In this document: positions 20,992 to 34,342 of the stretch, piece after piece
How the letters are laid out: each line of letters starts with the position of its first letter
How positions within the stretch are numbered: the stretch's first letter is position 1
Source of the DNA: Nitzschia sp. DOCU1
Lineage: Eukaryota; Bacillariophyta; Bacillariophyceae; Bacillariales; Bacillariaceae
Direction of reading: 5' to 3'
Length of the DNA: 64,000 bases
NCBI GenBank assembly: GCA_951394045.1
Contig: OX596001.1
Span: 1,240,001-1,304,000 of the forward strand
Notes under the pieces: generated by a model
Seen by the model: only the letters and a program-made list of their open reading frames with translations
Told to the model about the DNA's origin: nothing
The model's database searches: none
Translations under genes and position numbers: made by a program

Positions 20992-21420
20992 CTTTTTGGA
21001 TTAGAGGATCTTTTCCCATGGGATCTTTGAAAATTTCACGTGCTGAGGGGCCAACACGCACTCTACCGCTTGTTGGCAACCTTTTTGGCCCTGGTGTTGG
21101 CCATACTACAGAATTCCACAATGTTTTTGCATGGTTGCCTCCAGGTTAGTGAGGGAAGGCTTGGGGTATGTGTCCTTTTTGGATTAGAGGATCTTTTGCC
21201 ATGGGATCCTTGAAAATTTCACGTGCCGAGAGGCCGACATCACTCTACCGCTTGTTGGCAACCTTTTTGTTCCTGGCGTTGGCTATACTACAAAATTCCA
21301 CAATGTTTTTGCATCGTTGCCTCCTGGTTGATGAGGGAAGGCTTGGGGTATGTGTCCTCACGAGCTTAGCGGATCTTTTGCCATGGGATCTTTGAAAATT
21401 TCATGTGCCGAGGAACCTAT
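20992..21420. repeat. ~181-bp tandem repeat, ~2.4 copies
   Basis: CTTTTTGGATTAGAGGATCT starts at 20992 and recurs at 21175; the third, diverged copy starts near 21354 (GAGCTTAGCGGATCTTTTGC). Units share CCATGGGATC(T/C)TTGAAAATT and GCTTGTTGGCAACCTTTTTG. Period 183 then 179 bp. The sequence is unrelated to the next array, but the period is almost the same. Confidence 0.9.
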
Positions 21421-21429
21421 GACATGCAC

Positions 21430-21650
21430 TCTGGGCAACAACGACTGGGATATCTTGACGATGGAAAGTGGTTATTGTTTAGGACTTGGATCAAATGTGC
21501 CATCTTGCAGCATTCAAACAATACATTCAGGCTCTATCAATCTATGATGAGTCCAATTTGCTAGCATCTTCTGCTCTTTCGCATCCTGGACAACAATGAC
21601 AGGGATATCTTGATGATGGAAAGTCCTTTTTGTTTAGGACTTGGATCAGG
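21430..21650. repeat. ~60-bp direct repeat in the transition zone
   Basis: GGGATATCTTGACGATGGAA..TTGTTTAGGACTTGGATCA (about 21447-21492) recurs at about 21600-21648 with few changes. The segment bridges the 181-bp repeats and the main satellite. Confidence 0.75.
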
Positions 21651-21693
21651 CTACTACTGTCACTACTACCTCCCATCCCCAGTAGCTACTTGT

Positions 21694-24600
21694 GGATCTG
21701 ACAGATATTGATCGAGAATGGCGTGAAAGAGTGCCGGGTGCACAATGTGCAGGCGCAAGACTAACTACCACAGCTCCATAGCCCAACCTTGGATCCATGC
21801 AGGAGTTGGTCCCAGCCTCCATCAATGAATGCATCAACATTACATCCCGGTTCTAGCACGATCTGACAGATATTGATGGTAATTGGTTTGAAAGAGTACC
21901 ATTTGGAGCGTTCCTACACGATATGACATGCCGGCGCAAGACTAGCTACAGCAGTTCCACGGCCGAACCTCGGATCTATGCAGGAGTTGGTCCCAGTCTT
22001 TGTCAATGAATGCATCAACATTACATCCAGGTTCTAGCAGGATCTGACGGATATTGGTGGAGAATGGTTTGAAAGACTGCTCTTTGGAGCAGTTCCTACG
22101 CGACATGACGCGCAGCAGGACCAAGACTAGCTACAGCAGCTCCACGGCCAAACCTGGGATCCATGCAGGAGTTGGTCCCAGTCTTTGTCAATGAATGCAT
22201 CAACATTACATCCAGGTTCTAGCAGGATCTGACGGATATTGGTGGAGAATGGTTTGAAAGACTGCTCTTTGGAGCAGTTCCTACGCGACATGACGCGCAG
22301 GACCAAGACTAACTACCACAGCTCCACGGCCGAACCTGGGATCCATGCAGGAGTTGGTCCCAGTCTTTGTCAATGAATGCATCAACATTACATCCAGGTT
22401 CTAGCACGATCTGACAGATATTGATGGAGAATGGTTTGAAAGAGTGCTCTTTGGAGCAGTTCCTACGCGACATGACGTGCCGGCGCAAGACTAGCTACAG
22501 CAGTTCCACGGCCGAACCTCGGATCTATGCAGGAGTTGGTCCCAGTCTTTGTCAATGAATGCATCAACATTACATCCAGGTTCTAGCAGGATCTGACGGA
22601 TATTGGTGGAGAATGGTTTGAAAGACTGCTCTTTGGAGCAGTTCCTACGCGACATGACGCGCAGGACCAAGACTAACTACCACAGCTCCACGGCCGAACC
22701 TCGGATCTATGCAGGAGTTGGTCCCAGTCTTTGTCAATAAATGCATCAACATTATATCCAGGTTCTAGCACGATCTGACAGATATTGATGGAGAATGGTT
22801 TGAAAGAGTGCTCTTTGGAGCAGTTCCTACGCGGCATGACGTGCCGGCGCAAGACTAGCTACAGCAGTTCCACGGCCGAACCTCGGATCTATGCAGGAGT
22901 TGGTCCCAGTCTTTGTCAATGAATGCATCAACATTACATCCAGGTTCTAGCAGGATCTGACGGATATTGGTGGAGAATGGTTTGAAAGACTGCTCTTTGG
23001 AGCAGTTCCTACGCGCAGGACCAAGACTAACTACCACAGCTCCACGGCCGAACCTCGGATCTATGCAGGAGTTGGTCCCAGTCTTTGTCAATGAATGCAT
23101 CAACATTACATCCAGGTTCTAGCAGGATCTGACGGATATTGGTGGAGAATGGTTTGAAAGACTGCTCTTTGGAGCAGTTCCTACGCGACATGACGTGCCG
23201 GCGCAAGACTAGCTACAGCAGTTCCACGGCCGAACCTCGGATCTATGCAGGAGTTGGTCCCAGTCTTTGTCAATGAATGCATCAACATTACATCCAGGTT
23301 CTAGCAGGATCTGACGGATATTGGTGGAGAATGGTTTGAAAGACTGCTCTTTGGAGCAGTTCCTACGCGACATGACGCGCAGGACCAAGACTAACTACCA
23401 CAGCTCCACGGCCGAACCTGGGATCCATGCAGGAGTTGGTCCCAGTCTTTGTCAACGAATGCATCAACATTACATCCAGGTTCTAGCACGATCTGACAGA
23501 TATTGATGGAGAATGGTTTGAAAGAGTGCTCTTTGGAGCAGTTCCTACGCGACATGACGTGCCGGCGCAAGACTAGCTACAGCAGTTCCACGGCCGAACC
23601 TCGGATCTATGCAGGAGTTGGTCCCAGTCTTTGTCAATGAATGCATCAACATTACATCCAGGTTCTAGCAGGATCTGACGGATATTGGTGGAGAATGGTT
23701 TGAAAGACTGCTCTTTGGAGCAGTTCCTACGCGACATGACGCGCAGGACCAAGACTAACTACCACAGCTCCACGGCCAAACCTGGGATCCATGCAGGAGT
23801 TGGTCCCAGTCTTTGTCAATGAATGCATCAACATTACATCCAGGTTCTAGCAGGATCTGACGGATATTGGTGGAGAATGGTTTGAAAGACTGCTCTTTGG
23901 AGCAGTTCCTACGCGACATGACGCGCAGGACCAAGACTAACTACCACAGCTCCACGGCCGAACCTGGGATCCATGCAGGAGTTGGTCCCAGTCTTTGTCA
24001 ATGAATGCATCAACATTACATCCAGGTTCTAGCACGATCTGACAGATATTGATGGAGAATGGTTTGAAAGAGTGCTCTTTGGAGCAGTTCCTACGCGACA
24101 TGACGTGCCGGCGCAAGACTAGCTACAGCAGTTCCACGGCCGAACCTCGGATCTATGCAGGAGTTGGTCCCAGTCTTTGTCAATGAATGCATCAACATTA
24201 CATCCAGGTTCTAGCAGGATCTGACGGATATTGGTGGAGAATGGTTTGAAAGACTGCTCTTTGGAGCAGTTCCTACGCGACATGACGCGCAGGACCAAGA
24301 CTAACTACCACAGCTCCACGGCCGAACCTCGGATCTATGCAGGAGTTGGTCCCAGTCTTTGTCAATGAATGCATCAACATTATATCCAGGTTCTAGCACG
24401 ATCTGACAGATATTGATGGAGAATGGTTTGAAAGAGTGCTCTTTGGAGCAGTTCCTACGCGGCATGACGTGCCGGCGCAAGACTAGCTACAGCAGTTCCA
24501 CGGCCGAACCTCGGATCTATGCAGGAGTTGGTCCCAGTCTTTGTCAATGAATGCATCAACATTACATCCAGGTTCTAGCAGGATCTGACGGATATTGGTG

Positions 24601-27600
24601 GAGAATGGTTTGAAAGACTGCTCTTTGGAGCAGTTCCTACGCGACATGACGCGCAGGACCAAGACTAACTACCACAGCTCCACGGCCAAACCTGGGATCC
24701 ATGCAGGAGTTGGTCCCAGTCTTTGTCAATGAATGCATCAACATTACATCCAGGTTCTAGCAGGATCTGACGGATATTGGTGGAGAATGGTTTGAAAGAC
24801 TGCTCTTTGGAGCAGTTCCTACGCGACATGACGCGCAGGACCAAGACTAACTACCACAGCTCCACGGCCGAACCTGGGATCCATGCAGGAGTTGGTCCCA
24901 GTCTTTGTCAATGAATGCATCAACATTACATCCAGGTTCTAGCACGATCTGACAGATATTGATGGAGAATGGTTTGAAAGAGTGCTCTTTGGAGCAGTTC
25001 CTACGCGACATGACGTGCCGGCGCAAGACTAGCTACAGCAGTTCCACGGCCGAACCTCGGATCTATGCAGGAGTTGGTCCCAGTCTTTGTCAATGAATGC
25101 ATCAACATTACATCCAGGTTCTAGCAGGATCTGACGGATATTGGTGGAGAATGGTTTGAAAGACTGCTCTTTGGAGCAGTTCCTACGCGACATGACGCGC
25201 AGGACCAAGACTAACCACCACAGCTCCACGGCCGAACCTCGGATCTATGCAGGAGTTGGTCCCAGTCTTTGTCAATGAATGCATCAACATTATATCCAGG
25301 TTCTAGCACGATCTGACAGATATTGATGGAGAATGGTTTGAAAGAGTGCTCTTTGGAGCAGTTCCTACGCGGCATGACGTGCCGGCGCAAGACTAGCTAC
25401 AGCAGTTCCACGGCCGAACCTCGGATCTATGCAGGAGTTGGTCCCAGTCTTTGTCAATGAATGCATCAACATTACATCCAGGTTCTAGCAGGATCTGACG
25501 GATATTGGTGGAGAATGGTTTGAAAGACTGCTCTTTGGAGCAGTTCCTACGCGCAGGACCAAGACTAACTACCACAGCTCCACGGCCGAACCTGGGATCC
25601 ATGCAGGAGTTGGTCCCAGTCTTTGTCAATGAATGCATCAACATTACATCCAGGTTCTAGCACGATCTGACAGATATTGATGGAGAATGGTTTGAAAGAG
25701 TGCTCTTTCGAGCAGTTCCTACGCGACATGACGTGCCGGCGCAAGACTAGCTACAGCAGTTCCACGGCCGAACCTCGGATCTATGCAGGAGTTGGTCCCA
25801 GTCTTTGTCAATGAATGCATCAACATTACATCCAGGTTCTAGCAGGATCTGACGGATATTGGTGGAGAATGGTTTGAAAGACTGCTCTTTGGAGCAGTTC
25901 CTACGCGCAGGACCAAGACTAACTACCACAGCTCCACGGCCGAACCTCGGATCTATGCAGGAGTTGGTCCCAGTCTTTGTCAATGAATGCATCAACATTA
26001 CATCCAGGTTCTAGCAGGATCTGACGGATATTGGTGGAGAATGGTTTGAAAGACTGCTCTTTGGAGCAGTTCCTACGCGACATGACGTGCCGGCGCAAGA
26101 CTAGCTACAGCAGTTCCACGGCCGAACCTCGGATCTATGCAGGAGTTGGTCCCAGTCTTTGTCAATGAATGCATCAACATTACATCCAGGTTCTAGCAGG
26201 ATCTGACGGATATTGGTGGAGAATGGTTTGAAAGACTGCTCTTTGGAGCAGTTCCTACGCGACATGACGCGCAGGACCAAGACTAACTACCACAGCTCCA
26301 CGGCCGAACCTGGGATCCATGCAGGAGTTGGTCCCAGTCTTTGTCAATGAATGCATCAACATTACATCCAGGTTCTAGCACGATCTGACAGATATTGATG
26401 GAGAATGGTTTGAAAGAGTGCTCTTTGGAGCAGTTCCTACGCGGCATGACGTGCCGGCGCAAGACTAGCTACAGCAGTTCCACGGCCGAACCTCGGATCT
26501 ATGCAGGAGTTGGTCCCAGTCTTTGTCAATGAATGCATCAACATTACATCCAGGTTCTAGCAGGATCTGACGGATATTGGTGGAGAATGGTTTGAAAGAC
26601 TGCTCTTTGGAGCAGTTCCTACGCGCAGGACCAAGACTAACTACCACAGCTCCACGGCCGAACCTGGGATCCATGCAGGAGTTGGTCCCAGTCTTTGTCA
26701 ATGAATGCATCAACATTACATCCAGGTTCTAGCACGATCTGACAGATATTGATGGAGAATGGTTTGAAAGAGTGCTCTTTCGAGCAGTTCCTACGCGACA
26801 TGACGTGCCGGCGCAAGACTAGCTACAGCAGTTCCACGGCCGAACCTCGGATCTATGCAGGAGTTGGTCCCAGTCTTTGTCAATGAATGCATCAACATTA
26901 CATCCAGGTTCTAGCAGGATCTGACGGATATTGGTGGAGAATGGTTTGAAAGAGTGCTCTTTGGAGCAGTTCCTACGCGACATGACGTGCCGGCGCAAGA
27001 CTAGCTACAGCAGTTCCACGGCCGAACCTCGGATCTATGCAGGAGTTGGTCCCAGTCTTTGTCAATGAATGCATCAACATTACATCCAGGTTCTAGCAGG
27101 ATCTGACGGATATTGGTGGAGAATGGTTTGAAAGACTGCTCTTTGGAGCAGTTCCTACGCGACATGACGCGCAGGACCAAGACTAACTACCACAGCTCCA
27201 CGGCCGAACCTGGGATCCATGCAGGAGTTGGTCCCAGTCTTTGTCAATGAATGCATCAACATTATATCCAGGTTCTAGCACGATCTGACAGATATTGATG
27301 CAGAATGGTTTGAAAGAGTGCTCTTTGGAGCAGTTCCTACGCGGCATGACGTGCCGGCGCAAGACTAGCTACAGCAGTTCCACGGCCGAACCTGGGATCC
27401 ATGCAGGAGTTGGTCCCAGTCTTTGTCAATGAATGCATCAACATTACATCCAGGTTCTAGCACGATCTGACAGATATTGATGGAGAATGGTTTGAAAGAG
27501 TGCTCTTTGGAGCAGTTCCTACGCGACATGACGTGCCGGCGCAAGACTAGCTACAGCAGTTCCACGGCCGTACCTCGGATCTATGCAGGAGTTGGTCCCA

Positions 27601-30600
27601 GTCTTTGTCAATGAATGCATCAACATTACATCCAGGTTCTAGCACGATCTGACAGATATTGATGGAGAATGGTTTGAAAGAGTGCTCTTTGGAGCAGTTC
27701 CTACGCGACATGACGTGCCGGCGCAAGACTAGCTACAGCAGTTCCACGGCCGAACCTCGGATCTATGCAGGAGTTGGTCCCAGTCTTTGTCAATGAATGC
27801 ATCAACATTACATCCAGGTTCTAGCAGGATCTGACGGATATTGGTGGAGAATGGTTTGAAAGACTGCTCTTTGGAGCAGTTCCTACGCGCAGGACCAAGA
27901 CTAACTACCACAGCTCCACGGCCGAACCTGGGATCCATGCAGGAGTTGGTCCCAGTCTTTGTCAATGAATGCATCAACATTACATCCAGGTTCTAGCACG
28001 ATCTGACAGATATTGATGGAGAATGGTTTGAAAGAGTGCTCTTTGGAGCAGTTCCTACGCGACATGACGTGCCGGCGCAAGACTAGCTACAGCAGTTCCA
28101 CGGCCGAACCTCGGATCTATGCAGGAGTTGGTCCCAGTCTTTGTCAATGAATGCATCAACATTACATCCAGGTTCTAGCAGGATCTGACGGATATTGGTG
28201 GAGAATGGTTTGAAAGAGTGCTCTTTGGAGCAGTTCCTACGCGACATGACGTGCCGGCGCAAGACTAGCTACAGCAGTTCCACGGCCGAACCTCGGATCT
28301 ATGCAGGAGTTGGTCCCAGTCTTTGTCAATGAATGCATCAACATTACATCCAGGTTCTAGCACGATCTGACAGATATTGATGGAGAATGGTTTGAAAGAG
28401 TGCTCTTTGGAGCAGTTCCTACGCGACATGACGTGCCGGCGCAAGACTAGCTACAGCAGTTCCACGGCCGAACCTCGGATCTATGCAGGAGTTGGTCCCA
28501 GTCTTTGTCAATGAATGCATCAACATTACATCCAGGTTCTAGCAGGATCTGACGGATATTGGTGGAGAATGGTTTGAAAGACTGCTCTTTGGAGCAGTTC
28601 CTACGCGCAGGACCAAGACTAACTACCACAGCTCCACGGCCGAACCTGGGATCCATGCAGGAGTTGGTCCCAGTCTTTGTCAATGAATGCATCAACATTA
28701 CATCCAGGTTCTAGCACGATCTGACAGATATTGATGGAGAATGGTTTGAAAGAGTGCTCTTTGGAGCAGTTCCTACGCGACATGACGTGCCGGCGCAAGA
28801 CTAGCTACAGCAGTTCCACGGCCGAACCTCGGATCTATGCAGGAGTTGGTCCCAGTCTTTGTCAATGAATGCATCAACATTACATCCAGGTTCTAGCAGG
28901 ATCTGACGGATATTGGTGGAGAATGGTTTGAAAGAGTGCTCTTTGGAGCAGTTCCTACGCGACATGACGTGCCGGCGCAAGACTAGCTACAGCAGTTCCA
29001 CGGCCGAACCTCGGATCTATGCAGGAGTTGGTCCCAGTCTTTGTCAATGAATGCATCAACATTACATCCAGGTTCTAGCAGGATCTGACGGATATTGGTG
29101 GAGAATGGTTTGAAAGAGTGCTCTTTGGAGCAGTTCCTACGCGACATGACGTGCCGGCGCAAGACTAGCTACAGCAGTTCCACGGCCGAACCTCGGATCT
29201 ATGCAGGAGTTGGTCCCAGTCTTTGTCAATGAATGCATCAACATTACATCCAGGTTCTAGCACGATCTGACAGATATTGATGGAGAATGGTTTGAAAGAG
29301 TGCTCTTTGGAGCAGTTCCTACGCGACATGACGTGCCGGCGCAAGACTAGCTACAGCAGTTCCACGGCCGAACCTCGGATCTATGCAGGAGTTGGTCCCA
29401 GTCTTTGTCAATGAATGCATCAACATTACATCCAGGTTCTAGCAGGATCTGACGGATATTGGTGGAGAATGGTTTGAAAGACTGCTCTTTGGAGCAGTTC
29501 CTACGCGCAGGACCAAGACTAACTACCACAGCTCCACGGCCGAACCTGGGATCCATGCAGGAGTTGGTCCCAGTCTTTGTCAATGAATGCATCAACATTA
29601 CATCCAGGTTCTAGCACGATCTGACAGATATTGATGGAGAATGGTTTGAAAGAGTGCTCTTTGGAGCAGTTCCTACGCGACATGACGTGCCGGCGCAAGA
29701 CTAGCTACAGCAGTTCCACGGCCGAACCTCGGATCTATGCAGGAGTTGGTCCCAGTCTTTGTCAATGAATGCATCAACATTACATCCAGGTTCTAGCAGG
29801 ATCTGACGGATATTGGTGGAGAATGGTTTGAAAGAGTGCTCTTTGGAGCAGTTCCTACGCGACATGACGTGCCGGCGCAAGACTAGCTACAGCAGTTCCA
29901 CGGCCGAACCTCGGATCTATGCAGGAGTTGGTCCCAGTCTTTGTCAATGAATGCATCAACATTACATCCAGGTTCTAGCACGATCTGACAGATATTGATG
30001 GAGAATGGTTTGAAAGAGTGCTCTTTGGAGCAGTTCCTACGCGACATGACGTGCCGGCGCAAGTTTAGCTACAGCAGTTCCACGGCCGAACCTCGGATCT
30101 ATGCAGGAGTTGGTCCCAGTCTTTGTCAATGAATGCATCAACATTACATCCAGGTTCTAGCAGGATCTGACGGATATTGGTGGAGAATGGTTTGAAAGAC
30201 TGCTCTTTGGAGCAGTTCCTACGCGCAGGACCAAGACTAGCTACAGCAGTTCCACGGCCGAACCTCGGATCTATGCAGGAGTTGGTCCCAGTCTTTGTCA
30301 ATGAATGCATCAACATTACATCCAGGTTCTAGCACGATCTGACAGATATTGATGGAGAATGGTTTGAAAGAGTGCTCTTTGGAGCAGTTCCTACGCGACA
30401 TGACGTGCCGGCGCAAGACTAGCTACAGCAGTTCCACGGCCGAACCTCGGATCTATGCAGGAGTTGGTCCCAGTCTTTGTCAATGAATGCATCAACATTA
30501 CATCCAGGTTCTAGCAGGATCTGACGGATATTGGTGGAGAATGGTTTGAAAGACTGCTCTTTGGAGCAGTTCCTACGCGACATGACGTGCCGGCGCAAGA

Positions 30601-33600
30601 CTAGCTACAGCAGTTCCACGGCCGAACCTCGGATCTATGCAGGAGTTGGTCCCAGTCTTTGTCAATGAATGCATCAACATTACATCCAGGTTCTAGCAGG
30701 ATCTGACGGATATTGGTGGAGAATGGTTTGAAAGACTGCTCTTTGGAGCAGTTCCTACGCGACATGACGCGCAGGACCAAGACTAACTACCACAGCTCCA
30801 CGGCCGAACCTGGGATCCATGCAGGAGTTGGTCCCAGTCTTTGTCAATGAATGCATCAACATTATATCCAGGTTCTAGCACGATCTGACAGATATTGATG
30901 GAGAATGGTTTGAAAGAGTGCTCTTTGGAGCAGTTCCTACGCGGCATGACGTGCCGGCGCAAGACTAGCTACAGCAGTTCCACGGCCGAACCTCGGATCT
31001 ATGCAGGAGTTGGTCCCAGTCTTTGTCAATGAATGCATCAACATTACATCCAGGTTCTAGCAGGATCTGACGGATATTGGTGGAGAATGGTTTGAAAGAC
31101 TGCTCTTTGGAGCAGTTCCTACGCGACATGACGCGCAGGACCAAGACTAACTACCACAGCTCCACGGCCGAACCTGGGATCTATGCAGGAGTTGGTCCCA
31201 GTCTTTGTCAATGAATGCATCAACATTACATCCAGGTTCTAGCAGGATCTGACGGATATTGGTGGAGAATGGTTTGAAAGAGTGCTCTTTGGAGTAGTTC
31301 CTACGCGACATGACGCGCAGGACCAAGACTAACTACCACAGCTCCACGGCCGAACCTGGGATCCATGCAGGAGTTGGTCCCAGTCTTTGTCAATGAATGC
31401 ATCAACATTACATCCAGGTTCTAGCAGGATCTGACGGATATTGGTGGAGAATGGTTTGAAAGACTGCTCTTTGGAGCAGTTCCTACGCGACATGTCGTGC
31501 CGGCGCAAGACTAGCTACAGCAGTTCCACGGCCGAACCTCGGATCTATGCAGGAGTTGGTCCCAGTCTTTGTCAATGAATGCATCAACATTACATCCAGG
31601 TTCTAGCAGGATCTGACGGATATTGGTGGAGAATGGTTTGAAAGACTGCTCTTTGGAGCAGTTCCTACGCGACATGACGTGCCGGCGCAAGACTAGCTAC
31701 AGCAGTTCCACGGCCGAACCTCGGATCTATGCAGGAGTTGGTCCCAGTCTTTGTCAATGAATGCATCAACATTACATCCAGGTTCTAGCAGGATCTGACG
31801 GATATTGGTGGAGAATGGTTTGAAAGACTGCTCTTTGGAGCAGTTCCTACGCGACATGACGCGCAGGACCAAGACTAACTACCACAGCTCCACGGCCGAA
31901 CCTCGGATCTATGCAGGAGTTGGTCCCAGTCTTTGTCAATGAATGCATCAACATTACATCCAGGTTCTAGCACGATCTGACAGATATTGATGGAGAATGG
32001 TTTGAAAGAGTGCTCTTTGGAGCAGTTCCTACGCGACATGACGTGCCGGCGCAAGACTAGCTACAGCAGTTCCACGGCCGAACCTCGGATCTATGCAGGA
32101 GTTGGTCCCAGTCTTTGTCAATGAATGCATCAACATTACATCCAGGTTCTAGCAGGATCTGACGGATATTGGTGGAGAATGGTTTGAAAGACTGCTCTTT
32201 GGAGCAGTTCCTACGCGCAGGACCAAGACTAACTACCACAGCTCCACGGCCGAACCTGGGATCCATGCAGGAGTTGGTCCCAGTCTTTGTCAATGAATGC
32301 ATCAACATTACATCCAGGTTCTAGCACGATCTGACAGATATTGATGGAGAATGGTTTGAAAGAGTGCTCTTTGGAGCAGTTCCTACGCGACATGACGTGC
32401 CGGCGCAAGACTAGCTACAGCAGTTCCACGGCCGAACCTCGGATCTATGCAGGAGTTGGTCCCAGTCTTTGTCAATGAATGCATCAACATTACATCCAGG
32501 TTCTAGCAGGATCTGACGGATATTGGTGGAGAATGGTTTGAAAGACTGCTCTTTGGAGCAGTTCCTACGCGCAGGACCAAGACTAACTACCACAGCTCCA
32601 CGGCCGAACCTGGGATCCATGCAGGAGTTGGTCCCAGTCTTTGTCAATGAATGCATCAACATTACATCCAGGTTCTAGCACGATCTGACAGATATTGATG
32701 GAGAATGGTTTGAAAGAGTGCTCTTTGGAGCAGTTCCTACGCGACATGACGTGCCGGCGCAAGACTAGCTACAGCAGTTCCACGGCCGAACCTCGGATCT
32801 ATGCAGGAGTTGGTCCCAGTCTTTGTCAATGAATGCATCAACATTACATCCAGGTTCTAGCAGGATCTGACGGATATTGGTGGAGAATGGTTTGAAAGAC
32901 TGCTCTTTGGAGCAGTTCCTACGCGACATGACGTGCCGGCGCAAGACTAGCTACAGCAGTTCCACGGCCGAACCTCGGATCTATGCAGGAGTTGGTCCCA
33001 GTCTTTGTCAATGAATGCATCAACATTACATCCAGGTTCTAGCAGGATCTGACGGATATTGGTGGAGAATGGTTTGAAAGACTGCTCTTTGGAGCAGTTC
33101 CTACGCGACATGACGCGCAGGACCAAGACTAACTACCACAGCTCCACGGCCGAACCTGGGATCCATGCAGGAGTTGGTCCCAGTCTTTGTCAATGAATGC
33201 ATCAACATTATATCCAGGTTCTAGCACGATCTGACAGATATTGATGGAGAATGGTTTGAAAGAGTGCTCTTTGGAGCAGTTCCTACGCGGCATGACGTGC
33301 CGGCGCAAGACTAGCTACAGCAGTTCCACGGCCGAACCTCGGATCTATGCAGGAGTTGGTCCCAGTCTTTGTCAATGAATGCATCAACATTACATCCAGG
33401 TTCTAGCAGGATCTGACGGATATTGGTGGAGAATGGTTTGAAAGACTGCTCTTTGGAGCAGTTCCTACGCGACATGACGCGCAGGACCAAGACTAACTAC
33501 CACAGCTCCACGGCCGAACCTGGGATCTATGCAGGAGTTGGTCCCAGTCTTTGTCAATGAATGCATCAACATTACATCCAGGTTCTAGCAGGATCTGACG

Positions 33601-33811
33601 GATATTGGTGGAGAATGGTTTGAAAGAGTGCTCTTTGGAGTAGTTCCTACGCGACATGACGCGCAGGACCAAGACTAACTACCACAGCTCCACGGCCGAA
33701 CCTGGGATCCATGCAGGAGTTGGTCCCAGTCTTTGTCAATGAATGCATCAACATTACATCCAGGTTCTAGCAGGATCTGACAGATATTGGTGGAGAATGG
33801 TTTGAAAGAGT
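21694..33811. repeat. Satellite array, 182-bp monomers in alternating types, ~67 copies
   Basis: CAGGAGTTGGTCCCAGTC recurs throughout; early starts at 21800, 21981, 22166, 22348, 22530, 22712, 22894, 23066 and 23248 give spacings of 181, 185, 182, 182, 182, 182, 172 and 182. Two main types differ at fixed sites: one reads AGGATCTGACGGATATTGG, GAAAGACTGC, CGCGCAGGACCAAGACTAAC; the other ACGATCTGACAGATATTGATG, GAAAGAGTGC, GTGCCGGCGCAAGACTAGC. They tend to alternate, and a 10-bp-shorter variant (GACATGACGC lost) gives 354-bp dimers. The left-most monomers are diverged; the right end stops abruptly at 33811. Short open frames recurring on the minus strand are by-products of the repeat. Similarity between monomers is very high by eye. 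Confidence 0.97.
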
Positions 33812-34115
33812 TGCGTGGCATTCCCCGTTGTAACCTGGACTGTGCCTTTCTGCCCGGCATAGCGATGATAATCGCTGTCTCCATAGATCGTCCTTTTTGT
33901 GCGGCAGGCCTTGTTGTACCCTCTACTTTGCCTTTTTTGTGTGGCATTCCCCGTTGTATCCTCTACTATGCCTTTCTGCCCAGCATAGTGACAATAACCA
34001 CTGTCTCCTTAGATCACCCTTTTTGTGCGGCAGTCCCCGTTGTCCCCTCTACTCCGCCTTTCTGCCCTGCATAGCGAAACATGCACTGTATCCCTAGGTT
34101 GTCCTTTTTGGGATA
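33812..34115. repeat. ~86-bp tandem repeat, ~3.5 copies
   Basis: Units begin near 33813, 33899, 33939 and 34025 (TG(C/T)GGCA..CCGTTGT..CTCTACT..GCCTTTCTGCCC..GCATAG), giving spacings of 86, 40 and 86; the second unit is internally deleted. It directly abuts the satellite. Confidence 0.8.
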
Positions 34116-34249
34116 CAGTGGTTGAATTATGGCTCGGCATTAATAACTTAGGGACCAATTATATAAAGGTCATTGGGCTCTTTTTGGTACAGAATTCTCT
34201 ATTCCAAATGGTGGGTCAATCCTTAGGGTTCGGGGAGTGCCAATAATGA

Positions 34250-34342
34250 AGGGATAAATGTTAAATTATGCATGGGGATGTTCCAATAGTGAAAGGATAA
34301 ATGTTAAATTGTGAATGGGGATGGTCCAATAGTGAATGGCAA
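34250..34342. repeat. ~45-bp tandem repeat, two copies
   Basis: GGATAAATGTTAAATT followed by TG(C/A)ATGGGGATG(T/G)TCCAATAGTGAA occurs at about 34253 and 34298. The A/T-rich stretch 34343-34690 shows no gene. Confidence 0.75.

Noticed and set aside
22855..32662. Many near-identical 83-residue minus-strand open frames (MLMHSLTKTGTNSC..)
   Set aside because: They span two satellite monomers read in different frames and recur only because the repeat does; no ribosomal or family signal supports a protein.
21694..33811. CRISPR-like array
   Set aside because: Monomers are contiguous and >90% alike with no unique spacers, and the surrounding genes are eukaryotic.
21694..33811. CENP-B box in the satellite
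   Set aside because: The nearest stretch, TTCCACGGCCGAACC, does not fit the NTTCGNNNNANNCGGGN pattern.
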